Below, in pieces: positions 12,140 through 29,074 of a stretch of 64,000 nucleotides of DNA. The DNA is from Pagrus major (lineage: Eukaryota; Chordata; Actinopteri; Spariformes; Sparidae): contig NC_133230.1 of the NCBI RefSeq assembly GCF_040436345.1, positions 6,221,297 to 6,285,296 of the forward strand. Reading direction: 5' to 3'. The position numbers were made by a program, and so were the translations under genes. The notes under the pieces were generated by a model. That model saw only the letters and a list, made by a program, of their open reading frames with translations. It was not told where the DNA came from and did no database searches. Numbering within the stretch: position 1 is the stretch's first letter; each line of letters opens with the position of its first letter.

Positions 12140-15100
12140 TTAAGAGCTCACCAGAACATAAATCATCCTGTTGAGAAAGAGAGGAGAAAGTGGAAGACGT
12201 TAAATACTTAAATGTGTTTCTCAATGTCAGCAGGCATCAACATGTTGAGTTTTTCTTGGCGAGAGTTAGGTGAAAAGATTGATACCAGTTCCATATCTGT
12301 CAGGTAAATATGAAGCTACAACCAGGAGACTACTGGCTTTGCTTATTTGATCTTTCTCGTATGTTACCAGAGAAAGAAAGCACATTTTTCTGGCTGTTTG
12401 GGGCAAAAAACTATCACGAGTTAATGCCGATAAAAAAGTGATTCAGCAATCGAACTCGAGCATGTAACGCAAGGCAAAAATTTGTTATGCGTTCAGTTTG
12501 AATACCATAACACTGAAGGGGAGACGGCTAGCAAAGATTTGTCCAAAGGTAACACAAATCCACATATTAGCATGTGTAAAACGCACAAATTAACACAATA
12601 ATCTTGTTTCATTCGGGGATTACAGGGGATTATATAACCGATTATTTCCTGAGCTGGAGCAGCTGAGACTCCATGAGAAAAACCAAAGTGTAAAAGTGAT
12701 TGTAGGCAAATGTCATAATCTTTGAACAGAGCCAGGCTTCCAGCTGTTTATGCTATGATGGCTAGCTGCTGCCTGTAGCCTCAATGTTTGTGTTGATCTT
12801 CTAACTCTGGGCAGGAAAGCGAACAAGCACATTTCCCTAAAAAGCTGGCACGGGATCAGTATAATCAGAGATTTTCCATCTTATCTTTTAAGTAAAACTC
12901 TTGATTTGCTCTTGGATTAGCTCAAACGGATTAGCTCAGGATGAAGTCAAAATTTGACCTCTCACAACAAAGAAACAAGACAGGAAAATGATTTTGTACC
13001 CGTAGAGATAGTAGAAGAATGAGAGGAGGTAGAAAGCCAGTTTGCACCAGCCTTCTTTTTGACAGAACGCCAGGATGTCAGCATTCATGATGGTTGTTGG
13101 GTCATAGAGTCCTGGACAGCTCATCACAGGTCTGCTCATGTACCTGCAACACAGGAAATACAGTAGTGTGTTAATTCAGATTATACAGGCTTAAAAGGTA
13201 CTGAATTATATTGATGGACTATCACTAATGAGACAGATGCCCACCTCCAGACATGATAAGCCAGCAGTGGCAAGTTGAGACAGAGGGTGAGCCACTCGGC
13301 CGCACAGAAGAACATCACGCAGAAGAAGAAGTGGATGAGATACTCTGGGAGCACCAGCTGAAAAGAGGAAAAATGAATAAAATGTCAATCACAGTGAAAA
13401 GTCAGATCAGCTCCCTTGTTATTTGTTCTTATAAGCCCTGATGCTGATTGAATGTCAGAAATATATAGACAAACTCTTTAACTGCCCACACAAAATACTT
13501 AATTGCCAAGTGTGGAGTTATGAGAAGGTAAAGTCAGACATTACCAAGCCTCAAAGGCAATGAGGCCGTTTTACAAAAGAGAAAGCTGAGCTATTTAAAG
13601 AGCCAGACGTCTAAAAATGGCAGCCGGCTCCACAGAGAGTCAGAGACGGGAGTGAAATACAAATGAGCTACAGTGATATGCTCATTTTAACAAAGCACTG
13701 CATATGCGCTCAAATGTCTGTTTAGTAGAGCCTCTTGTTTCACACCATCGGGCCCAGCTTGACATTATAATACTACACATTACTACATATGTCACAGTAA
13801 GATATTGTGCTTTATATGAAATACATGAACAGTGCTTTATCATGCACTGATCTGATACAATGTGTAACAAGATAAACAGGGTGGGAAATTAAGACCTATC
13901 ACCTGCAAATTGGAGTGATTTTTAACACCTAAATGTGAGATCAAACTATGAAAAAAGCCTGTTTGGCTGACTTAAAACTCCTACTGTGAGGCTTAAGCAT
14001 TACCAGAAGACGTCCTCTATCTGACGCGGAGAAACAGTGAGGAAGGAAAAATGTCTGTATGACGTTTTTAGCCTCACAGGCATCCAAATCATGCATCACA
14101 TGACCACTGATGTTTCGGTGAATCATGTGAGTTCCTGGTACAATTTAGAAATCTACAAGTGTGTTGCAAGTGGATAGAAAAGGTTCATTTCCCACCCTGT
14201 TATATGTCATGCATCATCAGGTCTGGCCACAGGTAAGAAAAAAAAAAAAAAAGGGGAAACCCATCAACAATTTGCTCTGGGAGAATATTTGCACATCTCA
14301 ACATCAACATCGTTCTGCAGTGAGGGCAAACCTCCAGATCATCCCACTGCCTGACAAACGGATCATGCTGCGAGCACTAGCAGTGTTGATGCAGCAGCCT
14401 GCCTCGGGTTGACGAGAGTTCGAACTGGTGCGGGGTTCAGGGGGGCAGATGGAGGCACCACATGGAAGCCATGCATTCAAAGAGAGCAGAGGGCGGAGAG
14501 GGTGGGGGCGGCAACCAACAGCCCACAGATGGAAAAGGTGAGGGGTGTGTAGGAAGAGGAAGGTGTAGGGGACTATAATGAATCCTGCACTGTGCTGCCA
14601 AATACAAAACAACTGATCACAGCACAAAAAATGTGCCAACTGAGCTGAGCGTTCGACACGCAAAAAAAAAAAGGGACTGGTCAAAACTGCAGATAGTACT
14701 GTGGACTGCGTCATGGATTAGAGACTCCAGGACTCTGTGTTTTCAACCAAAATAACTCCTCCTACTACTGAAATCACTAACCAATCAGTAGACCCAAATA
14801 TTGCTGAGCTGGAGAGTGTTGGGATCCTGCAGCCATCTGTTCAACACCACAGGTGATGGAGGTCAGATCCAACACCGAGCTCACGTAGCTTATTTATGCT
14901 AATTGCTGAATCAAACTGTAGCTTCCACCTCACAGAAAATCTAACGATTGTCATCTGTGTGAATAGATAAATTTAAAGCCGAAACATTAAATCAATGTAG
15001 TCGTTTCGACGACGATCAAGCATCCTCACGTATCCACTGTAAGAATCTACTGACATCATCTGACTTCACATGATTACTATGAATAGAGTGCAGCAGGCAC

Positions 15101-18100
15101 GAGTCCTAAAGCCTGGACATAAGTTCGAATTTTGCATTTCCAGTTCCCTCGTCTCAAAGTCTCGGTTTTTTTTGGAGATTTTCACATTTTCTTCTAATAC
15201 GTCAGTGATTTGGCCACTAGTGAATCATAAAGTGTGACTGTGTCTGGCTTTTTTCTTGCCTAAATGAGAACTGGAGGACTGATCAATTAATAGTTAAGTG
15301 TGGATAGTATGGAGAAGCGAGACACTTAGTGGTGGCGACGGTGAAGCCACGCGACCACGATTTAATTCATTTATACTGCAGTTTAGCTTTTTACTACTGG
15401 TGATTGCCACAGAGCTTTTTTTCTGCAATAATCCAAAATCCAATTGAAAAATCCTGTTGGCTTTTTGGAGGGAACCAGAGTGATGCTAACGTCGTCCCTG
15501 CAGCACTCTATAGTGACATTAAGACGCGTCATCAGGACGGTGTATCGGCCTGGCATCACGTTACTAACTGGCTCAAACTCAAGACTTGTGTCCTGGCTGC
15601 CTGATTTTTCTGGGAGTTTAACTTCACCTGTACTTATAAACACTATTTGCAAACAAAGGGTAGGTTGTAATAAAGATCATGCATGTTTTGAGCATTTGCA
15701 AGTCTTTTCAGTTAACAGCTACACTTTATCTATAATCAATACCTAATAATAGAGAATATTGTCCACTACTACACACACACCGTGGTTTCTATACCTAAGA
15801 GAGCAGCTTAACACAGTCAATTCAGATCGGGCAACAGAAAGCACAATCATTTCTGTAGATACTCTTAATGCCATGAAGCTGTAATTTAAAAAAGGCCTTT
15901 AAGACGAGAAAATACACTTAAAAAAATAAATATTAACATCCACAACAGCTGAAAGATTCCCACAAAATTTCAAAAATAAAATCTGCTGCCTGACAGTTAA
16001 AAAACCAGAGGCACAGGTGGCATGCCGTCTAATCCCGAGCTGCACTCTGGCCTCGACTCTGAGATTAGTTAACTGAAAAGACGTTTGCAAACACTTCTCC
16101 GTGCAAAATGACAAGACTGCAGTTCAACTGAGCGGGCATTTTAAAGATTGGTACAAACCTTTAATGCAATTTTGACTCTTTTAATCTTTTTGACCTTTTC
16201 AACTGTCTTTTTGCCGTTAACAAAAGTGTAAAAACAACAACAAAACAAAAAAAAAGCAAGATTAGGAAAAACAAAAAACAACAAAAGGCGTTAGAGTTTG
16301 ACAGCTGACAAGATCACTGAATTCATAACAGGCAGGTTATTTAGCAAAACAGTGCAGAGAAATGATTGAAAAAAGACAGATAGGCGGATAAAGTTATCCT
16401 AAAGTAAATGAAAAACCTTTCAACAGAGCATATCTGCATGCAGTCAAAGAGGCAAGGAGAGTGTGTCAGGTGAGGTTGTGTCACTTACCGGATTTAAAGT
16501 GTTACACTGATCTATAGGATTCTTGTAATCAGTCTTCAGCTCATCAAATGCTATTATCTGGGGGAGCAAACGTTCACAATGTGACAACGTACCGAGCAGA
16601 GCAGCTCGGTGGAAACACACATTTTATGGACATGCACTGTGATGTGTTGTTTTTATTTTCATGCCTTATATTTTCATGAATAACTTTTTAAAAATAGCAC
16701 AAAGCAATATAGTTTAATACGGCCACTCATTCACAAAACAGGCTCCTTCTGTTATGTATATTTGCTACAACTAACGATTAATTTCAATTTTGTTTGATTT
16801 GTCTTTGTTTTAATTAAACCATTATAATTCGCTTTATTATATTTGTCAGAACGAGTGTAGTGATGTCATTTTAGACTGTAAATATCCTGCTTCCATTACA
16901 TACCTTTGTCACGTGTTTGATAAGCACATTTGACAGATCGATGCAAAATATGTGTGTGTATTTGCCGATATACTGATATCAGATTTGATTTTATTCACAT
17001 GTCAACATCGATACGTGGCCCCAATAACGAGTACAGTAAGAACATAATTAAAAAGGATAACTATACGTTTCCACAGCAAAAGATGTCCAGTTCAAAACCC
17101 AAGTATTTACAAAAAGAGCTAAAATAGAGAAAAGGGGAACGCTATTTTGATTAATTTTTAATTTACTAATCAATCAATCAACGACATTTTTGAGCATTAC
17201 TGTCAAATCAATGTACTCAGTAGTCACCCTTCATTATTGTGTCTAATGATTCCTGTTGTTTATCCCTGAATATTTAAATCTTAAGTAGCATTTGCCAAAA
17301 TACTTACTTCATCATCCGTCTGTGTCTAAACTTATATTGTTTCTGCAGACTGGTAAACCAAAGATTATATGTAAACTAGGTGCATTTTAGAGTAATGTTT
17401 TGCCTCTATTCAAATAACTGGGCTTGTGCTGGGAAGCTATTCTGGTTGTTTACCATTGTACTATGGTTTTGCTTTATGTTTATAATCTTAAAACCTAAAT
17501 CTGACATTTAATTCACGGTCACAGTTTTAATCCATGTCATTTAGTTTTCTGAATCACACATTGGTGTGTGATTCTTGTTTACTTATCATACCTGCCAGTT
17601 TCCCAGACATATTAGACACAAATGAAAAACCCTAAGGGCGTAACATTTAACTATTCAAGTCACATAATCTGTGGTTATAATCTTGGCAACGCGACAATAA
17701 AACTAACGGTGCAACAAAACCAAACAATGTGACAGGAAACTGGTGACAGCAGCATCACAGGACAGAATGGAAGCTAACAGCTAGCCTGCTAACTAGCTGG
17801 CTAACATTAGCTACTAGCTGAACCCTAATCATTAAACGAGCCTGACAAGTTATTAAACATTTCCTGTAATTAGGTAACGAATAACAAAACGTAAACAATA
17901 AAAAATTACAACAGTAATGTGAAGTTAAATACAAATAACGTTATTTTCGGTCTCGGCGCTTTAGCTAACTTTAGCTAGCTCCTAGCTAAACCTCCCGGCT
18001 ATGTGGCTACAAGCTGGCCTAGCGTTAGCCCGGTCTCTCCCAGCCTCCCTCCCCGTCTTTAACCCGCTTTCATCGGCGCTGTTGACGTGCCAGGCCGGCG

Positions 18101-18214
18101 GTCTTATCTAAAGTCGTCTGACTGCGTACTTACATGCCAGATAGCGAAGAAGATAAGCGCCGCCGTGAGCAGCAGAGCGAGCATGTAACAAAAGGCCGCG
18201 AATGTGAACGCCAT
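12140..18214 (-). CDS. cnih1: Cornichon homologue 1, ER cargo receptor
   Basis: A small multi-pass ER/Golgi protein that helps export transmembrane cargo such as TGF-alpha-type growth factors in COPII vesicles. Coding exons (gene order): 18214-18134, 16557-16489, 13357-13245, 13143-13000, 12167-12140. They give exactly 144 residues, the human CNIH1 length. The sequence opens [20 protein letters not shown], a hydrophobic first helix. Exon 2 carries the conserved [17 protein letters not shown] loop. Exon 3 is an aromatic membrane segment ([14 protein letters not shown]), and exon 4 carries [20 protein letters not shown]. The C-terminus is YVLVSS. It is the AMPA-receptor-insert-free type, since CNIH2/3-like insertions are absent. 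All junctions are GT-AG. Confidence 0.97.
13876..14203. mobile_element. MITE in cnih1 intron 2
   Basis: Left end ACAGGGTGGGAAATTAAGAC; right end ATTTCCCACCCTGT. The terminal inverted repeats match over about 14 bases and enclose about 325 bp without coding potential. The CAGGG start resembles hAT-type ends, but no clear 8-bp target duplication could be read by eye. Confidence 0.65.
14204..16488. other. Rest of cnih1 intron 2
   Basis: No additional exon could be supported. 14304-14714 has a 136-codon minus-strand opening without recognisable sequence. 15290-15650 is richer in GC than its surroundings and open on both strands over a short distance, probably an unidentified repeat. Confidence 0.35.
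17771..18030. promoter_or_regulatory. GCTAGC/GCTAAC word cluster in cnih1 intron 1
   Basis: Many related words occur within 260 bp: GCTAACAGCTAGC, CTAACTAGCTGGCTAACATT, TAGCTAACTTTAGCTAGC, CTAGCTAAA and AGCGTTAGCCC. The cluster lies about 100-440 bp downstream of the start-codon exon. Function is unknown; see findings. Confidence 0.5.
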
Positions 18215-18340
18215 TTTTTCTCCGGTTCTGCTCGTCGGGTCCTGGCTCGGTCGGCGGATGATGCAGGCGGCTCCGTGCCCGTTTTTGAGATTTGTCAGCG
18301 TGGCTTCTTCTTCTCCAGTCAGCGATCAGCCAGCTGGCAT
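18120..18340 (-). promoter_or_regulatory. cnih1: cnih1 CpG-rich promoter and exon 1
   Basis: GC- and CpG-rich sequence around the first exon (ATG at 18214), a typical housekeeping CpG-island promoter. The 5' UTR contains CTCGTCGGGTCC-type CpG-dense sequence on the plus strand. No TATA box was identified. Confidence 0.5.
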
Positions 18341-18589
18341 CTTTACTGCTGCATTACTGCCATCTCCTGGAGCTGTGCGTGTCCTTTAGTCCTCCACTGT
18401 TCGAGGCTAGGATGGTGGCAGGGTCCGCCACATATCAACAAAGTAAAACAGTATGAGTTTGTTTGTTTTTAGTTTATTTACGCGTAAAAAAATCATCAAG
18501 ATTTTTCTCTTCTGATTAAATGTTCTTCCCCTAAACTACATAATGCACCTATATAACCATATAATATATATAAAAGTGAAAGTCACCCA

Positions 18590-18885
18590 TATGAATAGTA
18601 CTTAAGTATTTAAGTATAAAAACTACCAGTAAAAGTAAAGTATACATATGTAATAATATGTAATCTGTTTCTTTTTATCTGGTTGCCGACAAAATGCAGA
18701 ATATAATCTGCAAAGTAACTAGTAACTGAAGTTATCTGATAAATGTAGTGGAGTAAAAAGTACAAGACTTGCCTTCAAAATGTAGCGGAGTGGAAGAAAA
18801 TGGAAATACTTAAGTACAAGTACAGCAGCATTGTACTTAAGCACAGTACTTGAGTAAATGTACTTAGTTACATGCCATCTGCTGC
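18590..18885 (-). mobile_element. hAT-type MITE, copy A of inverted pair
   Basis: Member of a fish family marked by ACTTAAGTACA, GTACTTGAGTAAATGTACTT and AAAATGTAGCGGAGT. On the minus strand it reads from the end near 18885 through GTAACTAAGTACATTTACTC. It has no coding capacity and lies opposite copy B at 18922-19300. Confidence 0.8.
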
Positions 18886-18921
18886 ACTAAATATAATAAA
18901 CATACACATCACACATCGTCT

Positions 18922-19300
18922 GCAGTGATGTAATGTAACTAAGAGCATTTACTCAAGTACTGTACTTAAGTACAATTTTCAGTTACTTGTACTTTACTTG
19001 AGTATTTCCATTTTCTGCTACTCTATAATCCACTTCACTACATTTTGGAGGCAAATGTTTACTTGATAACTTTAGTTACTATTTACTTTGCAGATTACAT
19101 ACTGCATCAGATCTGAATGTGTATAATTTACTTCTACTTTTGATACTTAAGTACATTTAATATCAGATACTTTAGACTTTTACTCAAGTACTATTCGCAT
19201 GGTAATATTTTAACACGATATCTTTACTTTTACTTTTGATATTTAAGTACATCTATCTTGTACTGTAAGTTACTTTTACTGAAGTATGTTTGAACACAAG
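18922..19300 (+). mobile_element. hAT-type MITE, copy B of inverted pair
   Basis: Starts CAGTGATGTAATGTAACTAA, then TTTACTCAAGTACTGTACTT. It is homologous, as reverse complement, to copy A, with about 37 bp between them. Together the two copies make an imperfect palindrome of roughly 700 bp in the gap between cnih1 and the gmfb 3' end. Confidence 0.8.
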
Positions 19301-19333
19301 TGTGAGGGAAACACTGGTAAACATCACTGTCAT

Positions 19334-19339
19334 TTTATT
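19334..19339 (-). other. gmfb: Candidate distal gmfb polyadenylation signal
   Basis: TTTATT on the plus strand, AATAAA on the gene strand. If used, gmfb has a 3' UTR of about 3.7 kb. A long 3' UTR is known for mammalian GMFB. A nearer signal lies inside the MITE at about 21200-21205. Confidence 0.35.
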
Positions 19340-21014
19340 TGGACAATAGGACAATAGACATTTTATAAAGTATGGGAAAATACAAATATCTCAAGTTTCA
19401 CTGATGCCATGAGGCAGCTGGTTATGATACATGTCTCAGGTGTGTTTTTATTATTAAAAAGGAAAAAGAAAATAGGTTATTAGGCATTTGATCAGAGAGG
19501 ACACCAAGAGCTGAACAACACATCTGCAGGTAAAAGACTCAAGAGGCCGAGTTTACGACAGGTTCACCACATAGGAAGGAAAAGCTATTAGATCCACAGG
19601 ACATGACCGGATACATGGCTCAATATAAATGTACTGAGGAGATTGATTTTGATACACGATCAATGGTAGCAGAGGGGTTTCTTCAAAGTACGTAAATACT
19701 TTTGGTAGAGTAAGAACACAGCTGAGACCAGATGTTTGAGATGCAAGCGTTGCCCCGTTTTTAGGAATGTATGTGCAAACAAATGTTTTCAGTCGTGTCA
19801 GCTTCACGTCATAATTTGTGTGGCAGAGAAGCGAATTCTCAAATAAGTCGTACGGAAACTTCTTGTCAGTCTTATGAAAATTGTTCAGACGTACGTTAAA
19901 GCGTCCAGTCAGTCCTTCTTACAGTAGCTCTCCACATTTTAGAGGTTTTAGGAATTTACATTGCACGTTTCGTCGTTTTAAAACAAATACGAAGGCCATC
20001 GCTGAGTTGGGCCTGTGCTGCTTTTGCCAAAACAAAACCTTCATAAACAAACCGTGCCTTCTGAGTTCAGATTTACAGTTTTGAAATGGTTTTGCAGATC
20101 TTAGGGTCATAAAATCACTTCCCCATAAGGGAAAGCATACAATTTTAGTTGAAGTAAGTACAGAAAGCATTATAATCACAAGAATCACCCACATCGGACT
20201 GATGTTTTTGTTGCTACAGCAGCATTAAACTGGTTAATATGTAGCTGACAGTGTAGATTTGAGCTTTGATGCCATTAGTAGACAGCAAAACATGTGATTG
20301 CAGTTATACCCCATTGTTCCTGTTGGATTAATCCCTGCCCTGACATGCAAATCATAAATGATTAACGTCTAACGTTTGACATCAATAAATGATTTACATG
20401 AAACGGTGTGATTGTGCGTACGTATCTTTGAGTCAGATCTCTGGAAGAAGAAACTGTTTCACCAAGATTAAATAGAAAAAAGATGTCGTCTCTTGGATTT
20501 TGCAGATCAGAAAGTAAAATAAAAAATTAGTGTCTTTAACAAAAAATCCCCCAACAAAGCTTTTTCCAATCACCTTTGATTTTCTCACAAAACTGTTGAA
20601 AAATTGTGTCATTTTTTTTCATTTTGGCCTCAAGATTCGTTTTTAAAAAATATGCCAAAAATAAAAAATTAAGACAAGGCAGTGGTATGGTAGACTTAGC
20701 AGTATGACATCTTACATGAGGGGGCGATTTCCTGTCACAACGTTCCCATATCCATTTCCAAAGTTTCTGATGAGCGAACATGTGGAAGTAATTTGTGCCG
20801 ATTATCCCTCAAGGGTCAGATCTCTCACAGCTCACAGGAAACCAATCTGCAGGTGCATTTCATGTAGCTTTACTATCCGGGACTGGTCGGCATGCTGTTA
20901 AGAGCCGTCGATCCTTCAAGTATTAGTGACTGGTTTGAAATTTTAGTGTTTTGGATTGGTTTGAATCCTGTTTTAGAGGATCTTCAGCAGGGAAAGAGGA
21001 AGAACTGTCTCTTC

Positions 21015-21580
21015 GGGTGTGAAATACAGTCAAATACATACAATAAGGTCCATAAGTGTTTGGAAAGTGACACATTTTCTGTTGTTTAACTCTGTATTCC
21101 AGCACGTTGGCTTTGAAATGTGGCAAAAGCTCAAATTTGCAGAGGTGGGAAGTAGTTACCGTACTTCGGTAGATTTTTCAGGTATCTGTACTTTGAGTAT
21201 TTATTTTCTGACAACTTTTTACTTTTACTCCGGACATTTGAACACAAATATCTCCTCAAAACAGGCTCGTTACTTTAGTTTTAATGCATCTGAGGGGAAT
21301 TATCGATTATTTACGACACTTTACCGACCCAAAATGTCGGTATTTAACTCCCTGGGAATGAAACTCAACAATCAAATATCTTTGTGGTGCGTTTAAGAAC
21401 AGCTCGGACGAATCCTACTGATCCTACCTTTAAGTTAAATAGTGAATTATATTTTTGTTTTAGTTAAGAATGTGTGTACTTTTGCCACCTCTGCAAATTT
21501 GTCATGTTAGCCTCAATCTGAGTTTAATTTCAAACCCAACATGACAGAAAACAGATCAAACACACCAAAAAAAGTGTAGA
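21015..21580. repeat. Unclassified repeat interrupted by a hAT MITE
   Basis: The outer sequence (ATACAATAAGGTCCATAAGT at the left, AACATGACAGAAAACAGATC at the right) resembles a dispersed fish repeat and is split by the insertion at 21142-21491. Its exact ends are uncertain. Confidence 0.4.
21142..21491. mobile_element. hAT MITE with 8-bp target duplication
   Basis: Left end CAGAGGTGGGAAGTA, right end TACTTTTGCCACCTCTG. CAAATTTG is repeated immediately outside both ends. An 8-bp duplication with CAG-G-GGTGG ends is diagnostic of the hAT superfamily. It is about 350 bp, non-coding, and relatively young given the intact duplication. Confidence 0.85.
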
Positions 21581-23004
21581 TATTAGATATAGGCATGGAA
21601 AATGAGCTGCTGGCACATTCAACACACACATCAGCCTTCAAAAAAAGCTATATTGGTCGAACCCCATCCTGTATGGAAAATGGAAATTGCCCAGATGTTG
21701 TCTTTTACCTACCAAGTCTAAATATTAAGCACAACTGGCGTTTGGAGAAGTCCCAGCCATCATTCTCAAGGCTGCGACCGCCACTAAGCAATCAAAAGTG
21801 GCTTTACATCAGAATGAAGCACGACATTCATTAACACGAATAACAGCAATAGCTATAATGCACAATATTAGCTAACAATCTCCCTAAAGACACAGTAAGT
21901 AACCCACTAATACAGAGCAGCCCAGTAGATTAGAAAGAGGGCAGGCGATGCCACCCTGTGGTCAGTGTTTTCAAGACTGTCGTGGTCGCTAGACACGGAG
22001 GTTTGTTGTAGGTTATAAATCTCTCAGTCTGGAATGTTTCAGTGGAAATATTGTTTTGAGGAGTGTGATATCGTTGTTACAAATATGCAGGTCAAAGGCA
22101 GAATAGAGCTTTACCCACGAGTCACACTGTTGTTTCTCTAAAAGATGCGATCTGAGGTTGGAAATCCGCAGTGTGCTAAGCACCACTCGAGGGCATCTGC
22201 CAGCTTGTTTATGTGCACAACAGAAGGTACGACACATCATATATAAGTGGGAGTGTCAGATGATCTTAGTGTTATTGTTATTTACAGTTTTAAATGAATA
22301 CTGAAGGGGAGACTAAAGCGGGACTCTAAAATTGTTCTCTTAATTGCAGCTACGATTGTTCTGATGTTCTGGCAGGTTTGTTTTCACAACAAAAAAAGGG
22401 AAATAATGCTTCTATAATCCTTCATACATGGAGAAAAAACAAAAAAAATCTAAAAAATACTCCCTCAAATAATGAAACATAAAACGGTGAGACTCAGGAG
22501 GTTGAGAGTTGCAATAAACACCGAGTATAAACTGCTTAACGAAAGAGAAACTGCTGTTACAATGCCTTTGAATTCTCCTGAGTGAAATGTGTAGGAAGGG
22601 GTGAATGAGTACTACCAATTTCAGTCCACTTTAAGAGCTATGGGAGTGTTAGTTCAATACAGACACAACTGGCACATGGAGAGATTGTACGGGACACAAA
22701 CCAGACCTGCGTCAAATAGTATTTTCAGTTCTAGGCTGCCAGATGGGAGGTTTAGTTAGTGTTGACAGTCACAGAAAAGCACACAAACTCTTGTGATTGT
22801 CTGCATGTTCTGGCACACTGAGTTGTAACATGCCGTAAACTATTACCAAAATGAGAACAGGAAGTATTTTGCAAACACTATTTAAATCAGGTCTGGTACA
22901 GAGAGGAGGGAAACATTAACTGTGGTTGTGTTCTTCCCAAGAGATGACACAAGTTGTGCAATCTGGATCCTCCTCACATCCCAGACCACCGGATGAGACG
23001 ACTT

Positions 23005-27209
<4,205 letters not shown>

Positions 27210-27212
<3 letters not shown>

Positions 27213-27330
27213 TGTTGTAGAGTTAAAGTCCCTGAAGCTGCAGCTGCTGCTCTGAATGCTACAGACGCTTTCAATGTTTTTTTTTTTTTCTTACTTCATC
27301 ATCCTGTGACTCGTCTGACCAATCCCCAAC
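27210..27330 (-). promoter_or_regulatory. gmfb: gmfb promoter
   Basis: Sequence upstream of the ATG exon includes CCAAT on the plus strand at 27319-27323 (inverted relative to the gene). It also has a T-run near 27280, which is an A-run on the gene strand. No TATA box is obvious. Confidence 0.4.
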
Positions 27331-27559
27331 AAGCGCCCCCTCCTGCAAAAGTTGGTCATAAATCTGCCCTCACTATTGTCCTGCAGCCCCAGTACTTCAT
27401 TAAAACACAAAGCTTTATTAAACATTTAGTTGTTGCACAAGGGAAATAGCTTTTATAGTTAGAGTTCATAGAAAAATACTAGCTGCTGTGCACATTAAGT
27501 TTTTATATAGCCTGTGAAATGTATGTTCATTTAAAAAAAATATTTAATTATGTTGTAAG

Positions 27560-27845
27560 AACCCAAAAGTCACACTTGACATACTTGTACAAGTAAAGCT
27601 AAAAGTCGGATCGATGATAAAGTAAATTATTATAAATGCATTACTTTGGCTTTGATGCAGCATGTAGTCTGCAGAGTAACCAGTAACTAAAGTCATCAAA
27701 TAAATGTAGTCTAGTGGGGTAAAAAGTACAATATCTGCCTCCAGAATGTAGTGATCAGAAGTATAAAGCAGCAGAAAACAGAAATACAAGTACAAGTATC
27801 TCAAAATTGTACTGAAGCGCAGGACTTGAGTAGCCTCAACTAAAC
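27560..27845 (-). mobile_element. hAT-type MITE copy
   Basis: Same family as 18590-19300: GAGTAACCAGTAACTAAAGT, AAATGTAGTC and GTACAAGTATCTCAAAATTG in the orientation of copy A. It lies just upstream of gmfb. Ends are degraded. Confidence 0.65.
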
Positions 27846-28298
27846 TATCCACTAAAATACAACTACAGCCGTTAAATTCTATTATTAAATGTATTGTTTT
27901 ATTAAATATTTACAATATATAATTATATAACACTACCTAATCATTTCTCTTACTTGTAATACTTTAAATAGTCTACATTCAGCTGACAGTATTACTGTAC
28001 TTTTACACCAGCAGTACTGAGTTTAAAGAGCAAATATGTAAAAAAAAAATAACTTATTATGTGGCTTTATTTAAACATGAGTCTATAAGTAATGATATAT
28101 AGAGATCATGTAGATGATTTATTTTATTTTTTGGGGGCTACTTTTACCTTTATGTGTATATTTTTTTTTATGTAATCTACTCAGTTACTTTTAAAATCAT
28201 AATTCACGCTCACTCAGACTCCTCACCACCCTAATGACGTCACCTTATCTGAAGCTTTTCATCCAGATTATCTGGATTGAATTGACATGTACTTATTC

Positions 28299-28893
28299 TA
28301 GGGCTGTAAATCGATCAATATATTGAATTGCACATTTTTTTGTCTTTTCTAAATGTACCTTTAAGCGATATTTTTCAAGTTTTTTATACTCTTATCTACA
28401 TGGGAGTGGACAAATATGCTTGCTTTATGCAAATGTATGTTTATTATTGTTGCAACAATCCAAAACAACGACAAATACTGTCCAGAATAACCTCAAAGGT
28501 ACAGCATGCTCAAAAAATATGCATGACAAACTCAAGCCCGACAGGCTCCTGCATCAGCTGTGTGCTCGGTATTTGAGACCGGACGTACTCCGGCGGTAAC
28601 TCGGTCCACATCGACAGTAAATGCAAATAACTGTGTTCCTGTGGCGAGAACCATCTGGCAGGGCTTTGAAGCCGAACCTGCCATCCAAAAAGACCCTTTT
28701 CTTTATCCGATCCTGCTCAGGGAGGTTTGTTTCTGCTGCCGTCCGCAACGTGCTGCTGCGTCGCTTCCTGGTTTCTCAAACTACGGAGCGGGCGGAGGGT
28801 CAGAACGTGCGTGCGCGTTAATCGCGCGTCAAAAAAAAAGAAAATTAACGACGTTAAGAGGGAATTAATATCGCGTTAACTATGACAGCCCCT
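28299..28893. mobile_element. Non-autonomous DNA element with AGGGCTGT ends
   Basis: Left end CTAGGGCTGTAAATCGATCA; right end GCGTTAACTATGACAGCCCC. The short inverted ends and the TTAACGCG-type inner sequence resemble dispersed fish elements. The interior (28560-28820) is GC-rich with short open frames but no recognisable protein. It may be a composite of two fragments rather than one element. Confidence 0.4.
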
Positions 28894-29074
28894 AATTTAT
28901 TCATGTTATAATATAATCCCCCTCCTCTCTCTCCCATCATCACTGCCAAACTGGGAGCCTGTCTCTATGACAACCTGGTACAGGCGGGGTCTGCCAGCTG
29001 GAGGCAGAGTCAATCAGCTCTCAGTTGGCATCTCACCGCTTTAGACCTCCACACCGCATCACGCCCAGAGTGGA

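Larger units (their letters stand above)
19340..23004 (-). other. gmfb: Probable gmfb 3' UTR
   Basis: AT-rich DNA with no gene on either strand between the gmfb stop codon and the distal polyadenylation signal. It contains a nested repeat at about 21015-21580. Assigned as 3' UTR by inference from the long 3' UTR of the family. The transcript end is not visible from sequence. Confidence 0.4.

Noticed and set aside
14304-14714. 136-codon open frame in cnih1 intron 2
   Set aside because: The composition is not protein-like for any family I know, and cnih1 splices cleanly without it at the conserved length of 144 residues.
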